From NCBI GenBank assembly GCA_020226215.1, contig CM035231.1, positions 55,208,876-55,272,875 on the forward strand: a DNA stretch of 64,000 nt, in the 5' to 3' direction. Below the pieces are notes generated by a model. That model was not told the origin of the DNA, ran no database searches, and saw nothing but the letters and a program-made list of their open reading frames with translations. A program made the translations under genes and the position numbers. Shown here piece after piece: positions 1 through 13,353 of this stretch; the stretch's first letter is position 1, and every line of letters begins with the position of its first letter. This DNA comes from Sindora glabra. Its lineage: Eukaryota > Streptophyta > Magnoliopsida > Fabales > Fabaceae.

Positions 1-140
1 TCAAGTATCATACTCGAATACGAAGAGACATGAACTTAGTGTTTTCAAATATTCAAGTATTATACTCGAATATTAGCCTATTACTTGGTAGCATGTATTT
101 AAGTATTATACTTTATTATCAAAGCCCATGTTACTTTATT
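1..140. repeat. Short dispersed motif flanking the first Harbinger element
   Basis: A motif close to TCAAGTATTATACTCGAATA occurs at 1-20 and 53-72, with a weaker copy near 99-115. A related copy lies just beyond the far end of the Harbinger element, at about 6965-6985. The element therefore seems to have inserted into an older low-complexity repeat. No gene is visible here. Confidence 0.45.
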
Positions 141-2185
141 TTCAAGTACTCAGATAACCCCTACATTAGGAGGCCATACTTATAAGCTATTTGGAACAAG
201 TGAAATAAGGGGGGAAGGAAGCGTGGAGGTGAAAATGTGAATTTCACCCGTTTGGCTTAGGGGTGAAAATGCAAGGGGGCGAAATGGGAATATGAAAAAG
301 ATGTGGGCCCTAGCATAATTGCCTTTCCCCCATTTTGGAGTGAAATCGGGTGAAAGAAATTACGTTCGCCCTGATTTCCATCATTTGCCCTTGTGTATAA
401 GTTAGTAGTGCTGTGTTCGGAGCCTCTCCCATCGCTCTTCGGTCTGTCCCATTTTTTCACTTTTCCCTATGTCGATTGCACATTATGGAACTTCGACTAG
501 GTATGCTCCTTTCCTTCCCATTGTATTTGACTTGTGCTCTATCGTTGTTGTAAAATGTTGATAGGGGTGGAGATGTGTGCTTTTGGCTGAAATGGCCACT
601 CGTAGTGGTAGGAATATGTCACCGAAAAGGGTTCTGGCAAATTTTAGTTGGAGTTATCGTCGATCTACTAGTGGATAGTGTTGGGAACACGACGGAGCTT
701 TAGGGGAGAGAACTTGTGGGTTCTAGAAGGAACCGATCTGGGTCGAGTGGTTCCAAGTTTGACTGGACCTGATAACTAGATTAGGGCTGACCTGAACCAT
801 GACTAATTTTTTTTTTTTACAATTTCCTTCGTAATAAATATAAAGTGAAAGTTTTTTTAATTCTCAGTAATTCTTCCTCCCTTCTCTCTTCTGAAATACA
901 TAATGATGGACATAAGATGTTGCCAGAGGAGATATCATAATGAGATGTAAAGTTACTGTTCTTCAATTTATCAATTTTCTCTTGTCATAATTGGTTTAAA
1001 TTGAATTGACAGGAATATATGCAAGTTCTATTTGGAAATATTGTATGAAAGCTATTATTAGTATTTTATCAAAAATTTAGGATATAAATAAATAATTTTA
1101 TCTAAAAAGAGGGTGGTCATCTGAATGTTGGTCAATTAAATGGGTATAATGAATGAAATTTGTAGTATAATAATTTTTATTTATTTTAAAAACAATGTTA
1201 ATTTCTTTTATTTTAATTTTTTATTAATATGTAAATCACCACCAATTTCAAATGAAATATTAATCGAAAATTATCAAATAATGTATTATATCAAATTATT
1301 TTTTCTATGATATGAAATTATATATTTACGGTATATTTAATTTAAATATATTTACCAACTAATTGCTATAATAGAAGATATATTTTCAATTAAGAATAAT
1401 AAAGTGGGTTTGATATATAATAAAAGATATATTTTCAATTAAATTGAATAATAAACTCGTAGGATTATATTCTGTATTATTTATACTATATTGTTCAAAT
1501 TAATTTATTTATTAAATATGTAAAAGTAAATTAATTCATTTAATTTATTCAATAATTTTAATTAATAAAAATTATATTATAAAAGGTCAACCCAACCCGA
1601 TTTGCGAAAAAATTAAAAAAATATTCCATGAAAATTTTTTTACTATCATTAAATATTTTATTATCTTTATCATTATAAATACAAAATTATTATTTTATTA
1701 TTAATATTATTTTCACTATTATTAAATATCATTGGTGTCAATTGATTAAGTTTCTTATGTTCTATTTGGTCAGACAGATTATCGATTTCAAAGGAAACTA
1801 TTGTGGGTGATTAAATTCATAAATTTATACTTAAGGACAAAAGTTTCATCTAAGCAAATTGGAGACTAGGTCTAAACTTTTTCCTCCCCATCATAAAAGA
1901 TATATTCGCATCCATTCCACATATTATCTCTACCGGTATGGTTAGCTATGTGCTTGATTGTTATTCCCACATCAATTTGCTATCTCGTTGTAATGTTCAA
2001 TGAAATTTGTTATTGGCTTAAGCATTTCAATGATTTCATCGGCAATAGAAAATATTGTGAAATTTTACCACAGATATTGGTTTAAGATACGTATGATATA
2101 TAATTAGGTGGGATATATAGTTTCATTGCTATTATATCAATTAAGTTTAAATATTTATTAGTTACACATTAGAAGTATTTTACAA

Positions 2186-3861
2186 GTGACAATGGACGAT
2201 AATGTGGATGATGTGTACGAAGAAAGGTTGGAAGAACATAATTTGCTTAGTGTTGATATGATGGAAGAATGGAAAAGAATATGTCAGATGTGTGTTAGTC
2301 ACATGGTATGCTATACTGCTCAATATATGCAACTGTTACAATTGGGGGCATGTAGTGTACACAAACATATTGATGATAGCATTGGCTCAAAAGATCAAAT
2401 GCGACAACAACTGTTACATAACTTATTAGAACCTGATAAATGTTATAATCTGGTGCGCATGAATCCCCATACTTTCCATAAACTATATGAAAAGTTAAAA
2501 GCAACAAGTAAAGTGAGAGATTCCACATATTCAATAGTGGAGAAACAAGTCGCTCAATTTTTGCACATGTTGGCATATAACGTCAAGAACAAGACTATGT
2601 CTTTTTTCTTTCATTGATCTGAGGAGACAATTAGTCGTCACTTCCATAATGTTTTACAAGCTATTGTAGTGCTTGGGGACGAGTATCTTATGCACATGTT
2701 GGCATATGTTGGCACATGCTAGCATATAACGTCACTTCAATTTTTGCACATGTTGGCATATAACATCAAGAACAAGACTATGTCTTTTTTCTTTCATTGA
2801 TCTGAGGAGACAATTAGTCGTCACTTCCATAATATTTTATAAGCTATTGTAGTGCTTGGGGACGAGTATCTTATGCAACCCTCAAGTTGAGAGATTCCTT
2901 CCTAGATATTCAACAATAGTAGATTTTATCCTTATTTCAAGGTATTGTAGTTAGTTATATATGTTTCACCCAATGTTTAATTCTCATTTATAGTTGACAA
3001 TACATAATTTTTGTATAACCTAATGTTCAAAAATTAATAAATACAGGATTGTATTGAAGCTTTAGATGGCACTCATATATGAGTCAAGGTATAAAAAAAA
3101 GATACCCCTGGCTTCCGAGGAAGAAAAGATTACCCTACACAAAATGTGTTAACAGTTTATTCATTTGATATGAAATTCATATATGTTTTATCTAGGTGGG
3201 AAGGAACTGCATGGACTCTAAGGTTCTTAAACATGTATTAAATAAAAGAGGAGATAAACTAAAAATTTCCAAAGGTAAGATATATTATAATATGGCATTC
3301 ACTTAAAAGATTGTATAACAATCATTTATATACGATTCTTTTTATAATGACACCGATGTTGTGATGATTATTTGCATGATTGTTATATATCCAAGCAAAT
3401 TCTACTTAGGAGATCAAGGTTATCCTCTAAAAGCAGGACTTCTTACTCCGTATAGAGGTATTTGTTATCACTTAAAGGAGTACACTACACGTGGTCCCCA
3501 AAATGCAAAAGAGATATTTAATCATCAACATGCTTTGTTGAGAAATGTGATTGAAAGAGCATTTGACGTCCTTAAAAAGAGATTTCCTATCATAATTAGT
3601 GGGACAAAACCTTATTATTTTTTTGCAATAATGACAAGCATTACCATTATATGTTGTGTATTGCATAATTTTTTTTTTATAAATGTTAATCCTAATCCAC
3701 GATTGATGGATGAAGTGGATCGTAAGCTATTGCACAGTGAACTAGAAAATACTAGGGACCGTAAAGCACGAAATACTGAGGAAGATTACAGGGAAAGACA
3801 CATCCTCAGGGAATGCATAGCCACCCATATGTGGAATGACTTTGAACAAAGCTTATCTTAG
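2186..3861 (+). pseudogene. PIF/Harbinger DDE transposase (HARBI1-like), broken
   Basis: The transposase would cut and rejoin the element ends in the nucleus. The N-terminal part (2186-2617, 143 codons) has the helical region found before the nuclease domain in plant Harbinger transposases, including DKCYNLVRMNPHTFHKLYEK. The first catalytic aspartate is visible near 3060-3075 in a LDGTH motif, followed by GFRGRKDYPTQNVL around 3112-3150 and a stop just after DGTHI. The second aspartate sits in YLGDQGYPLKAGLL (about 3394-3440) and the third acidic residue in NVIERAFDVLKKRFPI (about 3544-3592). The 3361-3861 frame ends with the family's usual tail (EEDYRERHILRECIATHMWN). A 183-bp-offset internal duplication (2553-2874), stops and frameshifts break the gene. 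An intron near 2940-3045 is possible. It is closely related to the broken transposase at 34661-37806. Confidence 0.88.
2553..2874 (+). repeat. Internal tandem duplication inside the transposase remnant
   Basis: About 135 bp of transposase sequence, starting near CAATTTTTGCACATGTTGG, is present twice with an offset of 183 bp (about 2556-2693 and 2739-2874). A short scrambled bridge with extra GGCATATGTTGGCACATG-like repeats lies between them. The copies differ at only a few positions, so the duplication is younger than most of the decay around it. Confidence 0.85.
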
Positions 3862-4345
3862 ATAATTTTTTCCATTTTTTAGAACTTTGTATTAACTGTA
3901 ATGTGATAGATGTAACCCTTGTGACTAAAACAAGAATTTATCCTTGTAATTTATGTTTAGAATGAACGAGTTGTATCGCTTATGAACATGCCAATTAAGT
4001 GATCTTATGTATGATATAGATCTAATAGAATAGTTAGATATGCTAAACGTGACTGTCATGCTTATATTTGTAGCTTGTTATTATGAATTGAAATTTGCTT
4101 CCATTAATGTATTATACATTTATTATGCATAAAATTTTTCTTTTTAGTTAGCTTGAGTATCTTGTAAAGTGATGGATATGATTATTATGACATAAGTGTA
4201 GTTCCAAAGTATAATTTAAATTTGTCATGCAATTATTATTGTGATTTGTGAATTGACTTCTTGTTATCATGCATGTGATATATATTTAACGATCCTTTGT
4301 ACTAATTTATATTACTTAATTATATGACAATTTGTAGTTAGATAA

Positions 4346-5688
4346 TGCCGAAGACGATAGCAGGGAGAGTGATCATCAAGGGACACATTACGATGGATAC
4401 TAGAGATGGATTCAGCATTGATGGATACATTGTTGGAGGAAGTACACAAAAAAAATCAATCGGATGGCACTTTTACTTCCATGGCTTATGCCACCATCAT
4501 AGCAAAGCTCAAGCAATCAATTAGTCCATTCCTTCAAAAGTATCATATAAAAAATAGGATGCGAATATTAAAGGAGCACTTTAACGAGTGTTATGACTTA
4601 TTTTACAGGTGGAGTGGAGTTGCATGGAATCTAATGACCAGAATGTTTGAAAGTGAGCAAGAAGTCTGGAACTAGATTTGTGTGATAATAAATTAAGTAT
4701 TATAAATATTACATATGATCCCAATTAATATTTATGTCATTGTAGGATGTGCATAGATTCATTATTGGCTTACATGACATAGTATACGATGATGTACTCC
4801 TTGACTTCCTTATATGTGATTGAAAACACATGTTTTTCTTGTGAATTTCTATACTATAACATAAAACTTTTGATGGTTATCAGTTACTTATAGAGTTACT
4901 TAAAAAGTCACGTAGCATGATATAACATCTAGACATAGGAAAGGGTGTATGCCATTATGCATATTTCCAACATAACTTTCTGATTGTGTTTGCCATATAG
5001 TTGAAGGAATTGTTTCATTTAGTATTAAATGTAGAAGGACATTACATCTTATAATTCAAATTCAATGTTTATCTAATGTAAGGTATATTTTCAGGAGAAG
5101 TCGGAAGCTCAGAAATGGAAACGCACTCCCATCCACAACTATAACAAGTTATTGGAGCTCTTTACCAAGGATAGGATTACAGGTGCACATGCCGAGACTT
5201 CAATCGACAAAGTTCGGAGATGGGAGAGAGAAGGTTTGCACCTTAATGATAGCTTTAAACTTAACTCTAATTTTGACGTCACATGGGAAAATGAGGTTCC
5301 AAATTTCACACAACATGCTAATATATTCAATCCTGAGAGTGCTTCCTCCTACCACTCTTAGGAATATGCTCTTTCAAATCTCCCAACTCAATCACAAGGG
5401 ACCTCATCCTCAAAGGGTTCTAAAAGAAAGATGCCTATGATTGATGTGATTCAAGAAGGGTATGAAAGGCTGAACATAGGAATGAATAGATTGACAAATG
5501 TCATAAGAGAGGTGGGAGAAAAATATGCCGAGATAGCTGAAAGAAGTCTATCATTCCTTCAAAGTAGTAGACTTTGTTATTACAGCGAGGTAGAAGTTTG
5601 GCAGGAGCTAGATAACCTAGGAGTTCCTCAGGCTTTTCAAATGAAGTGTTATAGTTTCTTGTGTGAAAATGAAAAAGTTAGGAGGTAA
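4346..5688 (+). pseudogene. Harbinger Myb/SANT-like DNA-binding protein, broken
   Basis: This is the second protein of the element. In active PIF/Harbinger transposons it binds the ends and helps bring the transposase into the nucleus. The first exon remnant (4370-4675) carries the SANT-like helices: MDTLLEEVHKKNQSDGTF, then a FYRWSGVAWN segment and MFESEQEVW. After a likely intron (to about 5094) come a lysine-rich stretch, ELFTKDRITGAHAETSIDKV (about 5155-5215) and a tail with IGMNRLTNVIREVGEK, then EVWQELDNLGVP and FLCENEK (ends 5688). A stop near 5361 and changes of frame separate 5152-5361 from 5431-5688. It matches the - strand copy at 33208-34383 in order and motif content. Confidence 0.8.
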
Positions 5689-6964
5689 TTTTTTGCTGTT
5701 CCACCACATGTACGACTACAGCTCTTGTATTAACTCATGGCGAATATAAGAGTTGACTAAAACAATGTTGATGCAACCAAATGACCCTATCTTGGATGAA
5801 AGTTTGTTAGTAATGTGAGTAGTTATTGTTCTCTTATGAGCTTGTTTGTTATTAAACAGTTTGGTTGGATTGTTTCTTGATGGTTGTTTTGACATTGTAT
5901 ATATTAATATTCATTCGTTGTTATTATAATGATTGATTTTGCAATATTGGCATAATGATGGATTTAATCATATTTTCTTATTGTTGTAGGTACTTTTAGT
6001 CTGAGACTTTATGAAGATATGGTTGATCCGTATTGGTCATTTGTAGGATTGGAATGAAGCATTTAGTTATATTTTTTCATCTTCGTATTATTGTAGCATG
6101 TGACTAGACAATTTATATAATGCCATTTATTATGTTTGTGTATAATTAGTAGAATTTCGAAATTCATATGGAATAAGGCTTCACATATAATAGTTGGTTA
6201 TGTTTATATGTCATGTGATTCTCTTGATATATCATGTTGCCTTTATGTTTGGAGTGAAGCCCTATGTGTTTGTCCTTTAAAAATAAATTTAAAATATAAA
6301 ATTATTCTTTATATATAAAATTTAAAATAATTAAAAATTAAAAAAATTTAATAGAATAAATGTAGATGGATTGAAAATATAAAATAATAAAATATTTATT
6401 AATTAAAATAAAATTATAAAATATTTAATATTTTAATAAAAATATAAAATAAAAAATAAAATTTTATTTAAAATATGATAAATAAAAAATTGAAAAAAAT
6501 ATAAAATAATAAATTTTCATGTTTATTAGACTTTGCAAGTTAGAATATAATAAGCAAACATGCGTCATTAAAGTATCAATATTTGAAAATATTTGAATCT
6601 AACAATATGTAATATTAATATTATATGTAGATGGAAAAATTAAAATTATTGTTATTATTTAAATTATTTAAAAAATTACCTATTATCAAAAGTATAACAT
6701 TTTATCAGTGTATTATAAATCTTTCAATTGAGTTTGTTAAATTAATATTATAACAAAAACTAATAATTTATTCTAAGAGTATTATAATAATTTAACTTAA
6801 TCTCATTTCCTCCCTCCTAATTTTCATTCATTCTAAATAAAAGAAATTAATTTTACTCATATTTCCTCTCCTTCCCATTTTCACTCATTCCAAACAATCT
6901 AAGTGAAAAGTCTTTCACCTCCAATTACTTCCTCCGCCATTTTCACCTTCACCCAAACAAAGCA

Positions 6965-8041
6965 TTAAGTATTATATTCGATTACCTTAAAATTTTATAC
7001 AAAATTTGATTATGAAGTCTGAATGCCATGAAACTTATACATAAATATATATATTAGAATTGTTTGAATTATGAGCTCGAATGAAGGGTGTTATGCTTTA
7101 ATTGACTTCTTATGGTTAATGAAATATTAAATTGAGATGGTGTGCAAAATGTGAGAATTGATGAATTGTGGAAGTGATGAATGTAATGATGAAATGTGAA
7201 AGTGATGAATGTGATAACAAAAAGTGATGATGAATTGAAACTTTGAAATTAAATTATCAAGATCAAATTCAGATTACTTATTTATGAATTGATAAAAAAT
7301 TCTAGAGGGATAAGATTGAATGGATAAGGGTAATTAAGAGACATAAGTTAGATTATTTATGATTCTAATGCATGAAATTGAATTGTGTTTAATGATATTA
7401 CTCACATGTTAATAATATGAAATGTTGTATTTGTTGATATGAAATGTGAGGTAAATGCCCGCTATGATTAGAGAATGAACTTCTAAAATAAATTACCTAC
7501 TTATTAAGACATAAGTCTTATTGTTTTCTTTTAAACAATTTAATAGATTTTCAGATTGAACCTTCACAATCACCACTAACTATCCAAAAATAAAAATAAC
7601 CTAAATAGTGTTTTAAGTATCCATGATCATAGATAATAAGTTAAATTAGAAGGACTTATGTGTTCTTTATTTATTCCACAAATATTTTGAACATATGATA
7701 ATATAACTCTCAGATAAATGCTCTTTTCGATAATAAAAATGAAGTATTTAAATAAAATTAATTTGATAGTAATTATGTAATAATACCAAATTAAGGATTA
7801 TGCAGGTTTGTGAAAATCAATAACAAGTTCTACACTGATCATGATCAAGTAGGTTATGATACTTTTATTTAAAGAATTTAAAAGTATTCAAAGAAATAAT
7901 ACTTTCACTTTTATCTAACAACAATAATTAATAAAAAAATTCTAATTCTCTCAAAATAGATATACTTTGCAGTAATTTAATTAAAGGTATTGTTACCATT
8001 TACATTTAAAACAATTACACTTACAAGTTTTACAAATATAA

Positions 8042-8117
<76 letters not shown>

Positions 8118-9037
8118 TATAATTAATTATCAACTCAAAATTTTAATTTTTAAAAAAATTACAAGTAAAAAGGCATTTTTAAATTTTTATTAGAAATTAA
8201 TTTTTAAATTATTATATACTAATTTACTTTCAATTTTTCCTTTTATTTATGGTGTCTATTTTAGTTCATCACAAATATATGTTATATGTCATTAGGTCCC
8301 TTGCTAATTTTCAGTATTTATTTCATCCACTGTGTAATATCTATTTTTCATTTTTATCCTTTTGTCTATAATCTGCTAACTATCAATGGAAATACTGAAG
8401 GAGAAATTAAAATAATCAATTTTTAATCTATCAAGAAAGAAATTAATACAAACAATATATGATAAACAAAATTGATAGAAGTGAACCTATCAACAAAAAT
8501 ATTGGAGAAACTAAACTAATTAACTTTTAATTCATCAAAAATAAAATTAATACAAAAAATTTATAAGAGATGAAATTGATATAAGTGAAATTAGTGAAAG
8601 ATTAAAATAGGTTTTACTTGTATTTTTAAATTAAAGCCATGTAAATAGTATAAAGTATGAAAGGCATTGCACAAATATTAGATGATATTATATAAGATTT
8701 TAAGCTATCATATCTTCGATTTTGCTTAAAAATATTAGTGTTAAATAACCAATAGAATTTAATTAAATAAAATTAAATCTTATAAGGATGAAATTGAAAA
8801 AAAATTAAATAAGGATCAACTTGAAAAATTTTATATTTTTAATGGACTAAAATACTGTTTTAGTCTTTCTTATATAGATATAGATTATAGGCTTTTTTTT
8901 CTTCTTTACTAGTCATTTTATTTGAACTCTTTTTTGTGATTTTTCTACTTCCAAATCTAAGGATGTTAGTGATTTTCAATTGTTTTTTATCATTATCTAT
9001 CATTATTTATTATATTATATTCTCCTATAATTATTTG
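6965..9037. other. Non-coding AT-rich spacer
   Basis: There is no supported gene. Open frames here are short and of low complexity. The only distinct object is the TA microsatellite at 8046-8112. Confidence 0.6.
8046..8112. repeat. (TA)n microsatellite
   Basis: A pure run of TA dinucleotides, roughly 33 units. The open frame across it encodes only an alternating Ile-Tyr run and is not a gene. Confidence 0.98.
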
Positions 9038-9566
9038 GAAAAAATGCAAAATATCTCTTTTAATTTTAGGGTGGTTAGATTTTATCCTCTTTTATTTTGA
9101 AAACTTAGAAATTATCCCTTTAAACTTTACAAATTTTAAATTTAACACTCATTGTCAACTTAATTAATTATTTTATTAAATTATATGGTTTTTTCATCAA
9201 TTTTTAACAACAATCACAATATTGTAGTATATTAATTTATTTCATCATTTTTTCATATATAATTTTGCAACCTATTTTTTATTATTTAATTAAAACCCTA
9301 TAAATCTAATTTAATTCATATAACTATATAACATAGAAATCATTTGTGAAAAATAAAAAGATAACCTAAAATACTATAATATTATAATTCTTATTTAAAA
9401 TAATTATTAGAAAATTATATAATTTGATAAAATGATAAATTAAGTTAATGGTGAGTGTTAAATTCAAATTTTATATAATTTAAAAAGATAATTTTCAAAT
9501 TTCTAAAGTAGAAAAGGATAAAATCTATCTTCCACAAAATTAGAGAAGTATTTTGCATTTTTCCCT
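9038..9566. mobile_element. Mutator-like MITE with long terminal inverted repeats
   Basis: The left arm begins GAAAAAATGCAAAATATC and the complement of the right arm begins AGGGAAAAATGCAAAATAC. The two arms can be followed for about 150-170 bp (9038-9190 against 9400-9566), sharing TTAGATTTTATCC-like and TTTAACACTCA segments. The flanks AATTATTTG (9029-9037) and CATTATTTG (9567-9575) match at 8 of 9 bases, as expected for the 9-bp duplication of Mutator-like elements. It has no coding capacity. Long arms and 9-bp flanks together favour a MULE-derived MITE. Confidence 0.8.
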
Positions 9567-9575
9567 CATTATTTG

Positions 9576-10016
9576 CACTGCCTTTTACCATCTTCACTAA
9601 AACAACCGTGGCAGGATTTAAAGTGAGTTTTTAAACATTAAACTACCTTTTACCATCTTCACTAAAAAATAGTCGAACTCCGTCACCATCTTAGCCCTTC
9701 GTATAAGTGTTACTATCCTTTTCATCACTGCTAATTCTATTTTAAAATTTTCATTAGCCAAAAAATATCTACTTCCACTTTTAGAAAAAAAAATACAGCT
9801 AAGTGGATTAGCTATTTCTAAAATTAAAATATCAAAAAAAATTCGCTTTTCTACAAAAATTATCTTCAAAATTTAAACTATTCAATGACAGATAAAATCC
9901 ATTCAAAATTAACATATTTTTCATAGGATCACAACTATTTCATCACTACCTTTGCTCTAAAACTATGGTCCTGTCTCTACTGCAATGTGCAAGCCATTAT
10001 TAGTTCTACAAAGTTA
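9576..10016. other. Non-coding spacer between two MITEs
   Basis: A short repeated phrase, CCTTTTACCATCTTCACTAAAA, appears near 9580 and 9647, offset about 67 bp. No gene is supported. The 83-codon frame on the - strand has no recognisable domain. Confidence 0.5.
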
Positions 10017-10024
10017 CACAAAGT

Positions 10025-10551
10025 TAGAGTTGTATATGAGTCGAGGCGGGTCGGGCGGATTTCGAGGCAGGTCAATCGAGTTAAACTATATAAAATTTAT
10101 AACCTAAATCGATTAATGTTTAAAAAAATTATGGCCAAACTTAATCCTATTATATAAATGAATAGCCCGCGAGATCTACCTAATTACCTTAATATTTTTT
10201 TAATTATTTTTTAAGTAAAAAAATAATTTTTATTTATAGAAATTATATATTTAAAGAAATAATATGATATTTAAATATATAAAATATTTAATTTTATTAA
10301 ATTAATATTTTTTACATTAAAAATAATTAGATATAATTATTTTTTAATATATAATTATATTATAAAAATAAATTAATATAATCAGATCGGGTCAGACCTA
10401 TCTGACTTTTTTATTTTGACCGAAACCTGACCCAATTATTAATTGGACTTTAAAAAAAAAGTCCAGCGAACTATCGAACTACAAAAAGATAACTCAAATC
10501 CTCTATTTTTACAGGCGAGCCTATCAGGCCGAGCAATCATGTACATCTCTA
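10025..10551. mobile_element. hAT-like MITE
   Basis: The ends are TAGAGTTGTATATGAGTCGAG on the left and, on the complement, TAGAGATGTACATGATTG on the right, matching at most positions. The flanks CACAAAGT (10017-10024) and CACAAAAT (10552-10559) agree at 7 of 8 bases, the size of a hAT target duplication. The ends are GC-rich and the 430-bp middle is very AT-rich and non-coding. Confidence 0.8.
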
Positions 10552-10559
10552 CACAAAAT

Positions 10560-11519
10560 GAACTTTTAAATCATAGTAATGCACTACGTTTTGAACTACA
10601 AGATATCAACTTGATTTAACATGGATTAAACTGCATGATATTAATTAGCTTATTAGAAAGAAATAAAATTCTGATATTTTAAGGATCAATAATAATATTT
10701 TTAAAATGAATATTTCATCTATTAATTACATATAAATCACTATAAAATCAAAACGAAAGAGCCTAAAATGAAATTAAACCTATGTTCAAGAAAGATAAAT
10801 TACCTACTAATTGCACACATGTTTACATGTATAATTTAAAATTTATCTTTTTATTAATTTAAAATTTATTTTATAATTTTAAACTTAGTATATTACCTTA
10901 ATTTAATACTCTTAAATTTATTTGATGAAATCAAAAACAAAATTTCATTGCCAATAACTTTTGAATGAAGTGGCATTTGATATTCCTTAAATGTTTTATA
11001 CCTTCTGTTATATTGATAATTCAATTCTTGACCTTTGAATATATATATTTAATAGTTTAACTATTTCGATTATAAAAAATATAAATTTTTATTTAATATT
11101 TTATTTATTCAACAAATTTATTTTTTTATTTTTTTACTCAAAAATCTGATTACAATCTATTACACCTAAATTTCCAAGCTCACGTATGATTTATTTAAAT
11201 ATTAATGACTAAGCCTATCCTAAATAAACAAATAATATGCGAAATTTCTTAGATTTTATAAACAACTCAGCCCCATGCCAAATTTTTACCCCATGTTTGA
11301 ATATGGTGAGAAAATGTATAAAAAAAATAAGCAGAAAAAAAGAGAGCTAGAAAGAAAATATATAAAAAGTAGTTTTTTTATTTATTGTTTAGATAAATAG
11401 AAAAATATGAAAATAAAATAATAAAATATAAAATTTAATTTAATTTTATTAAAAATTGAAAATAAATAAATAAAGTAACTTGTTAAATAACAAAATTATT
11501 TCTACTGAAAGTCAAAAAA
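10560..11519. other. Non-coding AT-rich spacer
   Basis: No gene, RNA or element ends recognised. Confidence 0.5.
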
Positions 11520-12470
11520 ATTTTAAAATAATTTGTTTAGTATAGTGATGAAAATAATTAATTATTACAATAATTGAAAATAATAATTAATTTTGAAATA
11601 ATTGAATATATATAATTTATCTTATAGTTGGTAATTTTGATTAATAATTGATTATACATAATGTGTTGTCAAAATCAATAATTTTCTAATCTTTTTTATA
11701 TGATTGATTGTAAAATAAAATATAATTGCATAATATATATTCTCATTTATTTAAATTATTTTTCAAAAAGAAGAAAGTTAATATAATTCTTTAAAAATGA
11801 TCTATTTAGTATAACGATATAAATAATTAATTATTAGAATAATTTACTATAATAATTAAATTTAAAATAATTAACTATACATAATTCATTTTTATGTTTG
11901 ATAATATCAATTAATAACTGATTATACATAATCTATTTTTATTTCAATAATATATAAAATAATCACTTTTCAATATTAAATTATTAAAAAGAATAATAAA
12001 ATACACATAATCATGTCAAAATCAATAATTTTCTAATCTTTTTTATATGATTGTTTGTAAAATAAAATATAATTATATATATTCTCATTTATTTAAATTA
12101 TTTTTCAAAAAAAGAGAGTTAACAAAGTTATTTAAAAAGGATTTATTTGGTATAATAATGGAAATAATTAATTACTAAAATAACTTACTATAATAATTAA
12201 TTTTGAAGTAACTAACTATACAAAATTTATTTTATGTTTGATAATATCGATTAATAATTAATTATACATAATTTATTCTCATTTGGATAATATATAAAAT
12301 AATTATTTTTTAATGTTAAATTACTAAAAAGGATAATAAGATATACATAATCATATCAAAATCAATAATTTTCTAATCTTTTTTATATGATTGTTTGTAA
12401 AAGAAAATAGTAATTATATAATATATATTCTCATTTATTTAAATTATTTTTCAAAAATAAGAAATTTTAG
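11520..12470. repeat. Tandem repeat, ~345-bp unit, about 2.7 copies
   Basis: The phrase CAAAATCAATAATTTTCTAA recurs at 11670, 12017 and 12357 (offsets 347 and 340). The flanking sequence is collinear, including ATATGATTGTTTGTAAAATA-like and TTCTCATTTATTTAAATTAT segments. Units differ by scattered substitutions and small indels. No coding sequence. Confidence 0.88.
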
Positions 12471-13353
12471 TTTTTTAATTAAAATAATATTTATATTTAT
12501 TTTGATATTCTATCATTTAAAAAAGTTATAGATAATTAAAATTAATATGAATATAAAATTTAAAATTTAAACTATTAGAAGAATGATGGTGACAAGATAA
12601 AAGAATAAACAAAATAACATTAATATAAGTGCAAAATTTAAAATTTTTCTTTCTATAACCATTAGAATATAAATTACTTTGAATATCATTTTTTGATGGG
12701 GATTATTATTTGCAATTAATTATTAAAAACTTTTAAAAGTACAATCAAATTTTTGTAAAATTGCAGTATTAATTATTTCCCTTTTAATCACTAATCAAAA
12801 TTTATAATTTTATAAATGTTATATCAAATAAGCGTTAAACTTCACCAAAGAATAATTTTGAAATTTTGAAATTTCTAAATTTTTTACTCCTTTTTTGCAA
12901 TTTAGTGGAAAAATATTTTTTTGATTTCCAAAATATTTTTTCAATTTTTCTTTCTTTCTTCCCTAATTTTTCATAACATCCATTCACTTAAAAAAATTAT
13001 TTTAAACTTTTTTTCCCCTTTCTACACTTTCTCCATCCACCCTTTCCAACAGATCAAACGAGTTAGAATTTTTAGTATATAACACGCCACGGCAACCAAA
13101 GAAAAAATTGATACATGACTAGCCTAAGTTGGGCTTGTTTACACTGTCACACGACTATAGCAATGAGAAATCCTCGGAAAAAAAGATCACCATGAAACAA
13201 TTATCCAATATATCTACAAAACTGTCAAATTATTATAAAACAAATGGACATACAAGAAATTGTCCTTCTTGTGGCTTTTCTTTGCACAACATAACCTTTG
13301 AGTCACATAGTAACCCAAAAAGGGCTATGGCAGGAATTGGAAGTGGCCTCATT
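12471..13353. other. Spacer and PDK 3' untranslated region
   Basis: The part next to 13353 should contain the 3' UTR of the - strand PDK gene. The 13129-13374 frame on the + strand overlaps that UTR and the last exon in antisense and is not a gene. The rest is AT-rich with no recognised feature. Confidence 0.5.

Larger units (their letters stand above)
183..6964 (+). mobile_element. PIF/Harbinger DNA transposon, degenerate, autonomous-type layout
   Basis: The boundaries come from a TTA on each side (180-182 and 6965-6967), the target duplication usual for PIF/Harbinger, and from inverted ends that share a TTTGG core: TAAGCTATTTGG on the left and TGCTTTGTTTGG on the complement of the right end. 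Both ends repeat TTTGG...GTGAAAATG-like modules further in. Inside, on the + strand, lie a DDE transposase remnant and then a Myb/SANT-like remnant, the two proteins PIF/Harbinger elements need to move. Stops and frameshifts in both show that the element cannot supply its own proteins. The long stretches at 470-2180 and 5700-6790 hold no further coding sequence. The exact ends are inferred and the element identity is firm. Confidence 0.82.

Noticed and set aside
257..460. 67-codon frame on the - strand
   Set aside because: It overlaps the Harbinger sub-terminal repeat modules and shows no domain.
7990..8193. 67-codon frame across the TA tract
   Set aside because: It is an Ile-Tyr repeat produced by the microsatellite.
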